Shown here in pieces: positions 33,672-45,248 of a stretch of 64,000 bases of DNA. The notes beneath the pieces are model-generated. The model did not search any database, was not told the origin of the DNA, and saw only the letters and a program-made list of their open reading frames with translations. How positions within the stretch are numbered: the stretch's first letter is position 1; each line of letters starts with the position of its first letter. The DNA lies in NCBI GenBank assembly GCA_029721435.1, contig CM056580.1, positions 78,951,367 through 79,015,366 of the forward strand, written 5' to 3'. The stretch comes from Gymnothorax reevesii (lineage: Eukaryota; Chordata; Actinopteri; Anguilliformes; Muraenidae). The position numbers and the translations under genes are program-made.

Positions 33672-34375
33672 CACTGAAGAAGTTGTGGGTGGTAGTTGCG
33701 TAGTTGAATGTGTAACAGTTAATTTTACAGAGGCTTACCTACTACAGCAAACCAAAATGACTACACTAATGTGATTTTAACATCCTAGAAGTGGTAATTT
33801 TCAGGATTATTCAAACCTGTTATCTGAAAATTAAAAAAGCTTTAGTGAGATTTGCAAACGTACAGAAACCTAAAACAGGCAGACGGCTACAGAAGTATGG
33901 ACAGGCAGCGAGAACTCAAAGTTCCCTCCTCAGATATCAACTCTTCCCATATCGACTGAAAGAGTCACATGACGCTTGCACGTGAATAGCCAAACTGTCA
34001 CACGACTGTTCATATTTTAAACAATAAGATTATGCCCTCAAAATCAGAGGATCCAATGAAAATTGTAGTCTGTACAGTGAAAACAATAAACTGTGGGCGG
34101 ACAGACAGATTGACAGGGGCGATCGCAATATACGCCCATCCAGTGGAGCGGGCAAATAAAAATACTGCTCCAATGTGAAAATTCATATATAACTTGGCTA
34201 ATTAAGTGATTAAAGGCCAGATGTTGGCGTGAAAAATACGGACTGATACAGCCACATTGCCCCCCTCAGCTCCAGATCAGATCGCCATTCACTTCAGTAA
34301 TAGGAAAATGGCGAGCCTGGTTGGGCTGAATGGCCTGTTCTGGCCACTCACGCTATGTTATGTTATCAAGTCACA
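33672..34375. other. Intron sequence with a possible LINE tail
   Basis: Mostly featureless. GGGCTGAATGGCCTGTTCTG with CTATGTTATGTTA near 34325-34368 resembles the 3' end of a non-LTR retrotransposon seen in several fish, placed directly before the hexanucleotide array. Weak. Confidence 0.3.
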
Positions 34376-34793
34376 ATCCACATCCCCATCACCATCCCCA
34401 TCCGCATCCCATTCCCCATCGCCATCCCAATCCCCATTGCCATCCCCATCGCCATCCCAATCCCCATCCCAATCCCCGTCCTCATCCCAATCCCCGTCCC
34501 CATCGCCATCCCCATCCCCATCGCCATCCCAATCCCCGTCCCCATCCCCATCGCCATCCCAATCCCCGTCCCCATCCCCTTCACTATCCCAATCCCATCC
34601 CCATCCCCATCCCAATCCCCATCCCCATCCCAATCCCCATCTGCATCCCAATCCGCATCGCCATCGCAATCCCCATCCGCATCCCAATCCCCATCCCCAT
34701 CGCCATCCCCATCCGCATCCCAATCCCCATCGCCATCGCAATCCCCATCCGCATCCCAATCCCCATCCCCATCCCCATCCCCATCCGCAGTTC
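34376..34793. repeat. (CATCCC)n-type hexanucleotide array
   Basis: About 70 units of CATCCC with variants CATCGC, CAATCC and CATCCG. The minus strand, which is the ikbkb transcript strand, reads GGGGATGGGGATGGGGAT and similar, so it is very G-rich. Long His-Pro, Ile-Pro and Gly-Met frames in this stretch are artefacts of the repeat. Confidence 0.97.
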
Positions 34794-35229
34794 AAAACAA
34801 CAACTTTTTAGTCACCATTCACGCCACCTACCCACCTACATCCTGTGGCAGCAGTACTACATACCAATGGAAAACACACAAAGTGAAGCTTAGCGGAAGT
34901 TCAGTCAGGAGGACTCTCTCACGTACTTCAACTCCGTTTATTTTATTTTCATTCACTCGCATGCTCACTCAAATCTCCGCAGTCAATCTCCGTGACCGTC
35001 AATTGAGCATTGAGCTGGTGTAGCAGCTGATCTCTTCTATCCAACCGTGGCACACCACAGTCGCATCGCTAGTCAATCGTGTTGCTGTCTTTTTAAAAAA
35101 TGTCATTTTTCTCTGCTCTTGTTCATTCATGCTGCTGTTCGCTGACCCTCCTCCTCCCCAACGCCACCCAACTCACGTCAGTCCTTCTGTCCTGCCGCTT
35201 CAGCTTCATCAGCCTTCAGCCACCACCGC

Positions 35230-35641
35230 CATCAGTGTCTGGACTCTTTGGGGGATTATGCAGCTGCTGCTCAGAGCCGTGCTCCTGCTCTACGAGTCTT
35301 CCGGAAGAGTCCAAGTGCCAAAGACTTGCCTGATTTTAAGCATGTTAATTCTGACAGCTGTCTACCTGCTGTCAAGATCCTCTCATCCCTAATTTACCAC
35401 CAATTAATTAGCCAGCCAGTGGAGAATGGGCTTCCCCGCAATAGCCAGGTTCCTTTTGAGATTTCTTCTCACTGAGGAGTTTTTTTTCACCACTGCTTTT
35501 TCTCCCTACAGAGAGTTTTTTGCCCGCTATTTGGGGATTAGAGATTAGTCTGGGCTCTGCCCTTTTCTCTCGGTAAAGCATCTTTGTGACAGCCTGTCTA
35601 TGAAAAGCGCTATATATAAATAAAATTGAATTGAATTGAAT
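35230..35641 (+). mobile_element. Repeat with LINE/SINE-like 3' tail
   Basis: The right end, AAAGCATCTTTGTGACAGCC then AAAAGCGCTATATATAAATA and (ATTGA)3, is the tail of a fish retroposon family that I recognise but cannot name. The left limit is uncertain. Non-coding. Confidence 0.4.
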
Positions 35642-36790
35642 TCTAGTTCTCAACGCATAATAGATTTTTCCTGATTTCACTCGAGTCTCTCCTGATTGAA
35701 CTAATTTATTGCGTGTGTGTTCTGGATATGATTCTGTTTGTGTGTTTGGGCCAAAAGTTCACAACAGTAGATTTGAGTGGGTGCAGGACAAGTTTAAGGC
35801 ACAGACCATGTCTGCCAGTCAGGAAGACACTATTACACTATAAAAGCAGAAACGAATATCTTGCATGCCCAAAATGGTACCTGCCCAAGCCTGGACCTGT
35901 CTCAAAGCCCAGAGGGGAGACTGTTGAACAATGCTCCCTCCCGAATCCCTTCCCTTTTACTCGCAGTACCCATACTGACTGTACCTGCAGGAAAAAAACT
36001 GTGGTGGCTTTTACATTGTTCTTATGCATTTGGTCATTTTCACAGTTTTTAACTCCCTTAAACAGCTCGCTTCCCAAACCAAATTAAGAGCAGTTTGGCC
36101 TATACTTTAAGAGAAAAATGTATTGAATATAGGGAGCATCACATTTTGTCACATATCACGCCAAAAGAGATGATTATTAGAATCATAGGCCCAGCAATTA
36201 GAGATTTAGAATCTCCTCAAATATGCATTTAACCCTCAACTTAGCAAACGGCACACCAGGTCCTAATTAACATTTTATAAGCCAATTTCAGAGGTGATAC
36301 GTGATACCAGAAAGAGGTTCCTTTAAGACAATAGTGACCCCTCATTACTTTAAAACAGCCGTTATGCTCTTATGTTTTGGTGAAGTACCATGGCCAGTTT
36401 AGCATGAGTCACTCTGGAGAGCATGAAGGTCCACACATGGCACGGCTCATGAATCACATTTTCTTCCAGCACCTCCTGTGGTTTCCACAGAACTTCACTC
36501 GAATTGCCTTTCAGTGTTTTTGGGAAATTTTGCTGACGCTGCCACCTCGTCTGACCTTTCCATTATCTCCATCACAACACTTTTGGCAAGACTATCTCAA
36601 ACTCGATTTCACTCATTAATTTCTGGTATACAGACACTCATCCATTTCAGCCAGTCTTTACAATTATTCCCATGTATCAGGAACTTCCCTTCACACGATT
36701 TGCCCTATTTCCCCGTCTCCAGCTTCTGCAAACTCCAAACTCCACATTCCTCCCAATACTGGACAGGCTGGGTATTGGAGCTAATTTTTC
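35642..36790. other. Intron sequence with no recognised feature
   Basis: No repeat or coding signal that I can support. Short overlapping frames only. Confidence 0.4.
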
Positions 36791-36798
36791 ATATTTAC

Positions 36799-37050
36799 AG
36801 GGAGGTCCATACGTATTTGGACGTGACACAATTGGCATCATTTTGGCTACATTTGCCACCACAATGAGCTTGAACTTGAGCAATTATAATTTGCAATACG
36901 CATTGACCATGTAAGAATCACGTTCCAATTTGTAACATTTGGTTGCAAATCCTCTGCAGTCAATGACTGCCAGACACTGCAGCAGTTCTTGCTTGTTCTT
37001 GGGGGCATGTTGTCTTTTCAAAGTGAAGTGCACTCAGTCAGATGCAGGTC
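36799..37050. mobile_element. DNA-transposon relic
   Basis: GGGAGGTCCATACGTATTTG, TTGGCTACATTTGCCACCAC and CAAATCCTCTGCAGTCAATG resemble, in order, the end and flank of a fish DNA transposon family. The right part is lost and no partner end was found. Confidence 0.4.
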
Positions 37051-37958
37051 CAGCAATTCGAGCAGTCTTCAATACAAAAAAAAACTCACGCCCTGTTGTT
37101 GCAGTCAAGCTCCATTTCCAATGCTTTATGGGATAGATCTGCAGCTGAGTCACTTCCGGACCAGTCTCGCGGAGCTGTGGAAAGTCACTTCAGTGTGCGT
37201 GGTTACGGATACTTGGCCTTACGATACCGAGCGTAGAAGCCGTATTAAGAAGCTTTCAGCTGGTCATTTTCTCGAAGTTTCGAGAAGGGCCTTCCATGGC
37301 GATATTCAGGTGATTGATATCATTTCTAGCATACTTTTTAGCATTACCATCACATCAACAATCACAGACTATGTAGATTAGTAGATTAGTAGTAGTAGAT
37401 TAGCTACCAAGGATGATTCTAATGATTCGCTCATTATCAAGCATCTTCACGGGTAACGAGCTGATCATTTGACGCGCCTGTGCTGGAGCAGGCAGAGCTC
37501 TAAAACAAGCAGGAAGGGTGGTACTCCAGGAGAGGTTTGAAAAGTGCTGATGTAGATGAGAAGATTGTTACTGTTCTATGTTATTATGCACATGCAATAG
37601 ACCAAAGCACTAGAAAGCAGCACACCGGAAGTGTGGTAGTCTCGGAACTGTAAAGGGGTTTTCACATAGCACGTGGTTTGGATAGCGCTTGGCGCTGGGT
37701 ACGGCGCAGAATGTGGCAGAGAGTTTCACATAGCCCGCCTTCGGCGCAGATCTCGGCCATTCATTGTATACTTCATTGTCTTTGCAAGAGAAGTGCATAT
37801 CTCATGATGTCAATCATCTAGATTTCTAAATACATACACCTCCTGTCCGTTTAGAAAATCATTTTCTTAAGTTTACAACAGTATTGGTCTTTAATTGCAG
37901 GAAAAAAGAAGAAAAATTTGCCTATTGAGGAAATGAAAAACATCATATCATTAGCCGC

Positions 37959-38653
37959 AAGCCCAACGCCCACTGGAAGCGTGAGACCCGCGTCAAAAAA
38001 TTGGTTACATTAATTTCAATCGAGCAACGCCAACTGGCAGAGTGTGACGCGCGTCAGCCGCGCAGATTTTTTTAAGTTTCGCCACTGCTCAATTTCAACA
38101 CAATAAAAATGCATTTGTCTTTTAGATTATTCAACTATTTCGCCTTGTCATGGTTAGTCACACATTTAGCGGCAACCTCACGTGCAGTTGTCAACCTGCT
38201 TTTTAACCAAGTCGCAGTTCTGAAAGCAAATCCGTAATTTACAGGCATTTAGGTTATCAAGCGATCTACAGTTAGACAGTACCTAACTCAAGGTACACTG
38301 ATGAGAACTTTATACTGCTGAGTTAGCTAGCAAGCTAATTCGTTGCTGGGTAAAGTGAATCATAATCTTAATTTACAATAGACGGCTAAATTTAGGAGGA
38401 AAATTATGCCTGTATATAACGTATAGTGCATAGCAACCTGACAGTCGCACTTTGCCATCACTTAAAATAAGCTTTATCGGTAGGTTTTTCAAAATTGTCT
38501 TGTTTAATATTTTGAGATTGACACCCATGGCTTCCTGGTCAAGTTGACAGCTGTCAATGTGGATGCGGCTGACGCTTTCATTGGGCGTTTAAAAGCGTCG
38601 AGGCAACGTTCGAAGTTTGACGCGGCGCCTCACGGCCAGTGGGCGTTGGGCTT
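37959..38653. mobile_element. MITE with AAGCCCAACGCCCACTGG ends
   Basis: The 18-bp inverted ends are perfect (37959-37976 and 38636-38653), bounding 695 bp rich in GCGTC/GACGC near both termini. No target duplication was resolved. It lies inside the larger PIF/Harbinger-like element. Confidence 0.75.
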
Positions 38654-38710
38654 CATAGTCATATGTTGCACAAATTGAGATATCTGCCTAAAGGGCCATC
38701 CACACTAAGA

Positions 38711-39082
38711 GCTGGTTCATACTCTACGCAAGGTCCGCGAGCAAACGCAAGCACAGGTCCGTTCCATTCCGTTCACAGAGAAGTTTGAAGGCACGTCCCT
38801 TGCTGCGCTGTGCCTCGTTAAAAAGCAGTACACTGCTCATGCAATAGGGGGCAGCAAAGTCTTCTCCTTTCCCTCCTCCTTCTTTTTTCTTTTTGGTGTG
38901 AACACAGCGATTGGTGCATTATTTGCTTTATCTTCCCAATTGGAATCTCACGGAAATGCACGCGTCGATGCGTCGCGTTACAAAAATTTGGTACGCAAGG
39001 ACACAGGATGGCTACCTTGCGTTGCTCGATGCGTTGCATTGCGTCGTTCGCGCTCGCGTACCTTGCGTAGAGTATGAACCGG
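38711..39082. mobile_element. Small DNA element with 8-bp target duplication
   Basis: Imperfect inverted ends GCTGGTTCATACTCTACGCA and TGCGTAGAGTATGAACCGG bound 372 bp. CACTAAGA occurs on both sides (38703-38710 and 39083-39090), suggesting hAT-type insertion. One end base is uncertain because the duplication and the terminus share bases. Confidence 0.7.
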
Positions 39083-39362
39083 CACTAAGAAAGATAACTA
39101 TAATGATTACTATAAAGATATCGTCTTAAAAATCGTTCTTACTCATGTAGATGGTGAAGTCCACAGCACAACTATAACGACAAAGATAATGGCAAACGAT
39201 ATTGCTGTGATCACTTTCAGAGCGATTTTATGAACGATAGAAAAACTGACTGCCAATCAAATCCGTCGGAATTTAAAGGGCTTCATATCAACACGTCATG
39301 TTTATTCAACATGGCGAATCGCAGTGAAACTCATTACATAACGTTAATCTAAGTCCAAAAGG

Positions 39363-39474
39363 ATCACAGCAAACATCCCAGTGTTCACTGAACTCCAGTA
39401 GAGTTTATATGAGACCAACTGGTCTCATATAAACTCTACTGGAGTTCAGTTAACACTGGGATTTTTGCTGTGAT
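39363..39474. repeat. 112-bp near-perfect palindrome
   Basis: Two 55-nt arms around a 2-nt spacer, with 53 of 55 pairs matching; the centre is GAGACCA-AC-TGGTCTC. It can form a long hairpin or cruciform. It is inside the 38692-39676 element. Confidence 0.95.
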
Positions 39475-40219
39475 GTCTTGTATTAAGTTCCCTCTTCAGA
39501 TGTATTCGCTGAATAGTAGCCGTGAAGCAAGGCCAACGTCAGTTTTCCAACGAAGCAAAATGGGTCCGCTGAAGAGAAAGTATAGCCAATGTAAACTAAT
39601 CAAAGTAGCTCAATCAGCATTTAAATAAGAAGTGAGGTGAGTCGTTCTTGTTAGCTTTCTTGGTGTGGACGGCCCTAGGAGGCAATTATGCTATGAGGCT
39701 AATGATATATCTCTGCCAGTTTTTAAACACACCTGGTATTCCCAAATTGTGGGATATCTCTCTCCATGCCTGGGCTTTTTTTATGAGATTCCGTTAGCTT
39801 TGCACTCTAATGTCCCACAGCTCTGCATGCAGAGAGACCGCCACAATGATAATCGCCTCCATTTTTGGTGTGCCTCTCTGCCAAAATCCGCCTATTTTTT
39901 CCGATTCCAATATTCTCTCCTATTGGACACGCCCCACACAGTGCTGTGCCCAAGTTAAAAAATTTCAACTTTTGTCCAGCGGCGGCGCCGGCTTCGCGCT
40001 GCGTCCTCTGCGGCGCAGAACAGTGCGCTCTCGCACCCCGCGATTACATACACAATGAATGGCTGCGGCAGCCAAGATCTGTGTCGAGCGCGTCCTATAT
40101 GAAAGCCCCTTAAGAAATTTTGGCGAAAAAGCTACATCCGTTTATTTTTTTCTGTATTGATGATTGCTCGAATTGTAAAAAATTCCACTGCTCTGCGTTA
40201 AAAATGCTCAGGGGTGCAT

Positions 40220-40790
40220 TCGCAGTATGCTTAAGACATTGGCTATCTGTACAGACACCTTCCAAGGTGTTTTGATATATTTGGATGGAACTGATCATAT
40301 AAAAATAGACCTAAACAATGCATTCCATTTGCCAGCACTCATGTCACCAATAAATACAAGGGAACCAGTTCTATTGGCAGCAATACATGCTAACACCACA
40401 ATTTTACTTCCCCCATACTTCACAGATGAGGGGGGGCGCCTCAGATAATGAGCAGTACCTGTCCTTTATCTTCTTTTATTATTGTTCTGGTACAAGTTGA
40501 TTTTTGTCTCATCTGTCCACAGGATTTTTTTTACAGAGCTGAACAGGATTTGTAGTTATTCTATGACAACCTCTAATCAGGTCATCCAGTTTTTGAAGCT
40601 TACGAATGTTTGATATCTTATGGCAAACCCTCAGTGCTTATTCCAGTAAGGTCTTCTCTTGAGAGCTGACACAGACATGCCAACCTCCTGGAGGAGGGTT
40701 CTTGAACTGGTCAACAGTTGCGCGGAGGTTTTTCCTTACCAGGGGTAGGATTTGCCCTTAAAATTCATGTCATCCACCACAGTCTTCACC
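40220..40790 (-). pseudogene. Tc1/mariner-like transposase relic
   Basis: On the minus strand, broken pieces read ILWTDETKINLYQNNN (containing the first catalytic Asp region), SVKYGGSKIVVLACIAANRT, GSLVFIGDMSAGKWNAL and, further upstream, LRATVDQFKNPP. The order and motifs match Tc1-like transposases. Multiple stops and frame changes mean it is dead. The ends of the element were not located. Confidence 0.75.
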
Positions 40791-41467
40791 TATGGTCCTC
40801 TGGGCCTATGGGGGCTTCTATGCTAAACACTGCTTCTTTTCTTTTTTAAAATAGTAATAGTCCCAAATAGTGGACCACGGCCACGGCCCCTCCTCTCCTG
40901 TGGCTGAAGTACAGGAGGCCCATCACCGTGATCGTCAACTGATTTTGTGTTTTCATGAGACTGCGAATGGTCGAGGTCGCTATTACTGCTGTCAGATTGG
41001 TCAGATTGACGCGATACTCATGTATACTCGTTATGCATGTTTTCAACAGAACTCCGAATGACATCATCCACGCCGCTGGCACCAGCTTACCGTAGGGAAT
41101 GGTAGAATTTGCCGTGGGGAATGAGTTAAATAGTGTGAGAATAACAAACATCCTGCTATGAAATAGTTCAGCTGCTAAGTGTCTCATCACTTTCGATCCT
41201 TCAAAAAACAGGAGATGACAGAAAAAAGTGGTGTAATTCTAATATTGTTCACACAATTTACTATTAAATGCCTACAGCGACATTAATATTTTATTTCACC
41301 TGCAATATGCTCCAATATACAGCAGGAATGATGATTTATGGATATGGAGTCATGACCAATAAATATCCATTGACCTAACTGCGTATGTGACATCAATTGA
41401 AATCTTGGGCTTCTGTCAGGTGAAGAGAGTATAGCACTGATCTCCATTTCACCTCCTCCCGGCTCAC
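40791..41467. other. Intron sequence with no recognised feature
   Basis: Intron right next to ikbkb coding exon 2. Nothing recognised. Confidence 0.4.
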
Positions 41468-41562
41468 CTCTTCATGATCTGGATCTCCAGGCACCAGCGC
41501 TCCTTGTTCTTTGCGCTCAGCTCCTGACGACAGTGCTTAATGGCAATTTGCTCCTCTGTGTC
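41468..41562 (-). CDS. ikbkb: ikbkb coding exon 2 (catalytic lysine)
   Basis: 95-nt exon with acceptor gcttgtag and donor gtgagc. It encodes residues 36-66 ([20 protein letters not shown], then [11 protein letters not shown]) and two bases of Arg67. Lys44 in AIK is the ATP-anchoring lysine and the Glu in LEIQIM is in the alpha-C helix. Phase 0 at the start fits exon 1, and the split Arg rejoins with exon 3. Confidence 0.98.
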
Positions 41563-41576
41563 CTACAAGCACAGTT

Positions 41577-41602
41577 CAGAGAGAGAGAGAGAGAGAGAGA
41601 GC
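41577..41602. repeat. (GA)n microsatellite beside a splice acceptor
   Basis: About 13 GA units, 15 bp from the acceptor of ikbkb coding exon 2, continuing into degenerate GA-rich sequence to about 41730. On the coding strand it is (TC)n. Confidence 0.9.
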
Positions 41603-41734
41603 GCGAGGGGGAGAGAAAGAGGGGAAAAAAGGCAAGAGAGAGGATGTGAGAGAGTGAGAAAGGGACAGGGGTTGTGAGAGACAGTGAGACAGAGGGAGAG
41701 AAGAAGATGATGAGGGAAAAAAGGGAGCACAGGA

Positions 41735-43035
41735 TGAATTCATATTCCCATGACACTGCTATTGCTTCAAATCTTCAACAATATAAACAATACGGACATG
41801 TTCAGACATTATAGCTGACATAAGCTCCAGGCAAGATATGTACCCAGTTAAAGCACAGTTCAGCCAGTACCCTTGCGTACGTCAAATTTCACCATTTATT
41901 ACAGAAGGATATGCATTTGTGTCTGGTGGTGACTTCGCTGGAGTGATGCTCTGGAACAATCGAAGCAAGCATGACACAGACAGTCTTTGAGGACATAAAC
42001 CACCCAGTGGGGCCTGAGATTCGAAACTTTCAAATTGAACACAATATAAATCAACGTTGCTTACAATGAACAATGCCATTTATGAAGGAGGACGGCAGGA
42101 AAGGTCGAGGAAATGAGATGCAGACCTGTTGAAGGTCAGAGTAGGACCAGTGTACAGGCCACAGAGCAGGAGAGATGAATGAACGCTGCCTTGGTTTTAG
42201 AAGCTCACCAATTAGGTGGGAGATACTGAAGTCAAGAATGACTGGACAGAAAGGGGAAAATGCCTAGGACTGACTTCCATGCCTGCCTCAACTCATGCTG
42301 AAGGTCAACTGATGTCATCCAGTTGAATCTTGAACACTGAGCGTAAACAATCAAATAGAAGCTTTTAAAGAAAGTGCAGTTTACAAAATTGCAGTGCACG
42401 TCACTTTAAATAAGGGCTGTCTGTCCAAATCTGTAAACCTACAGTAGTAAAGTCACGTATTCCAAGACCAAAGCGGACCAAGGAATTAGAGGGTTCTGAC
42501 TCCGGTGCTCAAGGACGTGTTTTTCTACTGAACTCAGTTTAAGCACAGTGTGTTTGGACAGACTGATGTACAGATGCTGAATATCAGTCGGCACTCAAGG
42601 CAGCGCTGAAGCAGCAGCAGTACGACAACTTGATCTGCTCCAGCCGTGTGGCTGAAGCCAAGCAGGTCTACATTAAAAATCCTTTGACACTCTTCGACAA
42701 CGTAGGGCGTTCCCTGGTGTCATAGTTAAATTCCCAACCTACCACTTCCAGTCGGTCCCCTAATCATCCCCTGATCTAATTAACTGTGTAATTTGTCCTC
42801 TCCCTCCCCACCTCAACTCCCCCAGCCCTTAGAAAAGAGATTTCAATCTCAATGGGACTTCCCTAGTTAAATAAATAAAACAGAGGGCCCAACTGATTCA
42901 GTACCATCCAACAGGACAAGCTCTTTAACTAGTGATTAGGAATTTATGCTACCGCTAACATTCTGTCCGTTTAGAAACTTACAAGAGTTTTTAAGATCTA
43001 GAAGGTTTATGCGAGCACTGGTTCTGCAATGTTGT
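41735..43035. other. Intron sequence with no recognised feature
   Basis: No supported feature. GGGACTTCCCTAGTTAAATA with AATAAATAAAAC near 42850 may be a retroposon tail. Confidence 0.35.
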
Positions 43036-43550
43036 TGTAATGGCCAATAGAATCGAGAGGCCAAGTGCAACGGCGGGAGAAAACCAGAGCAGCTCGGACT
43101 AAAAGCATTCAGAGAGAGAGAGAGAGATACAGACCAAACAACAGAGACAGCTCTTGCGCTTCCAAAAGGATGTCCAATCATCCAAAACAGGGAGGCAGCG
43201 CGAGAGAGGGAGAAAGAGGAAGTATCTCGGGAACCCAGGAAAGAAAGCACCTGTATGGTGCAACACAAAGGTAAGAGGGAATTTCCCTAGAGAAATGGGA
43301 ACTACAAAAATAACGTGAAGATATTTCGCCAACAATTCCTGACTACAGACATCTTCTGTAATGTTAGATAAAATCAGACACTCCAGTGAGGGAGGTGTGG
43401 CGGACATCCGGCTTAAATAGACCCAGAGGAAGGTGCCGCCCACGCCTGACGAAAGAACTGGGAGGAATCTGAAAATGAAAGGAACAGACGCGGTTCAAAA
43501 GGAGCCACAAAGAGAGTCTAAAAACCACAAACACAGTCAAAGCCATGGGA
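43036..43550 (-). repeat. 3' LTR of the defective Ty3/gypsy element
   Basis: 515 bp, plus-strand ends TGTAATGG and CCATGGGA (the right LTR has CCATGACA). It contains GA-rich tracts missing from the other LTR. Confidence 0.85.
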
Positions 43551-43578
43551 GGGAGGGGTCGGGCAAAACGAGAATGGG

Positions 43579-44384
43579 TTATGAGCTAAATTGTTTCTTT
43601 AACTCCTGATAAGCAGCCTCAGCTGCTGGAGACCAAGAAAATGATGAGGAGGCATTCTTCCAAGTAAGCGCAATAATGGGGGCAGCCACCGCGCTACAAT
43701 TGCCGATAAACCTCCTGTAAGAATTAGCGAAGCCCAAAAATTGCTGAACCTCCTTAACATTCTGAGGGGCAGGCCAATTCCTGACAGCAGCCACCTTGTC
43801 CGAGTCCATGTGGACCGACCCTGCTGATACAATGAAGCCAAGGAACGAGACTGTCCTGGCATGAAAAATGCATTTTTCAGCCTTGACAAAAAGTTTGGCT
43901 TTAAATAGGGCCTCAAGCACTTGTCTGAGGTGTTGTTTATGCTCCAAGAGAGTTGAAGAAAAAATCTGAATATCGTAAAGGTAAACAAAGATGAATTTCT
44001 CCAACGTCTCTCGAGGGACGTCATTAACGAGTGCCTGGAAAACCGGGGGGGCGTTAACAATCCAAAAGGCATGAGAAGATATTCTTAGTACCCGTCATGG
44101 GTATTAAAAGCCATTTTCCATTCATCCTCCTCCCAGATCCTGACCAAATTGTACGCGTTGCGGAGGTCTAATTTAGTGAATAATGACGCCCCCTGCTGGG
44201 GTTAAAATGCAGAGTTCATTAAGGGCAGAGGGTACCGATTCTTAATGGTTATGTTATTCAAGACCCTGTAATCGATACAGGGCCTCAAACCGCCATCCTT
44301 TTTCCCAACAAAGAAGAACCTCGCTCCAGCAGGAGATGTTGAGGGTCGGATAAAACTATTGGCTAAATCCACCTGAATATGCAT
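43579..44384 (-). pseudogene. Reverse transcriptase fragment of the defective element
   Basis: Two frames: one at 44202-44384 has [20 protein letters not shown] and [20 protein letters not shown]. The next, at 43579-44004, has FVYLYDIQIFS (the YxDD box reads YLYD, so a catalytic Asp is lost), then FVKAEKCIFH and FLGFIVSAGS up to the thumb region. A frame change separates them. The resemblance is to fish Sushi/chromovirus-type gypsy elements. It ends about 30 bp before the 3' LTR. Confidence 0.85.
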
Positions 44385-44641
44385 TATGCATATGCATTGC
44401 CTTACGCTCTGGCCCTGGCAGTGAGTACAACACTCCCAGGGGGGAGTAGTACCAAGGAAAAGTTTGATCTTACAATCTTAATCAAGATGCGAAGGCAAAG
44501 TCGAAGCTCGTTGATCTCTGCGAGATCAATATAATCACTTGGACCATTAGGAGGTAAACCAAAGTTCATCATGGGTCCTACACACCAATCTTATTCAGAA
44601 CCCAACGACTCAACAACTGACTCAGAGTCAGAAAAATCCTC

Positions 44642-45244
44642 TCACTCAAAATCCTCCTCTCCTGGCTGCCGCCAGTCAAATTGAGAATCCCACTCCAACT
44701 CTTCCTCCGCCCCATTATCTAAATCGGGTGTTTTAAATAAACCTCCCTCCTCGTCATCACTCCAAGCGTCAGCTTCCCCCATGGGTTGATGTTTGAGGCA
44801 ACACACCAGAATCTCACTACAGTGAGACCTACAGTCAGTGCCCCACTGGACGACTGGATTATTTTGACTGCCCAATGTTTTGACTGGCCTATGTTCAAGC
44901 AACCGAGAATGACCTAAAACCACAGGAAAAACCGGGGAATTGATTAGGAAAAAACGAACCCTCATTGAATAACCGCCAAATGGGATAAGCGTAGTCAATA
45001 ATTCAGAGACCTCGGTTATAAGCCCCGATCCCAACAGGCGACCGTCCAAAGATCTGACCGTGCAGGAATGCAAGAGAGACCGAATGAGAATGAAATGTTT
45101 CTTAGCCCACTCCGCATCCATAAAACAATCAACTGCCCCTGAATCCAAAAAAGCCTGAACAATTATTCTCTGCTTCCCCACAGTTACTCCACTGAAATAA
45201 CAGTTTGAAAGGGAGATTGAGCCTGTCCCTCTAGCGCTCCCCAT
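44642..45244 (-). pseudogene. Aspartic protease region of the defective element
   Basis: A 200-codon open stretch contains VQAFLDSGAVDCFMDAEWAK, a retroviral-type protease active site (DSGA), and RVRFFLINSPVFPVVLGHSR further on. The frame is separate from gag and from RT. It still reads open, but with the rest of the element broken it is unlikely to be used. Confidence 0.8.
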
Positions 45245-45248
45245 ACCG

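Larger units (their letters stand above)
38692..39676. mobile_element. Non-autonomous element with AGGGCCRTCCACAC ends
   Basis: AGGGCCATCCACAC at 38692 pairs with GTGTGGACGGCCCT ending 39676. The interior has AAGATAACTATAATGATTAC and GATATCG repeats known from a fish DNA-transposon family. It hosts the 372-bp element at 38711-39082 and the palindrome at 39363-39474. Confidence 0.7.
37654..40109. mobile_element. PIF/Harbinger-like element hosting other elements
   Basis: The left end AGGGGTTTTCACATAGCACG is inverted at the right end (CGTCCTATATGAAAGCCCCT) with 3 mismatches in 20, and TAA flanks both borders (37651-37653 and 40110-40112). Further in, GCCATTCATTGT occurs near both ends in inverse orientation. 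The 2456-bp span contains the elements at 37959-38653 and 38692-39676. No transposase remains. Confidence 0.65.

Noticed and set aside
34257..35023. His-Pro, Ile-Pro, Ser-Pro and Gly-Met repeat frames
   Set aside because: Translation of the CATCCC-type hexanucleotide array in different frames.
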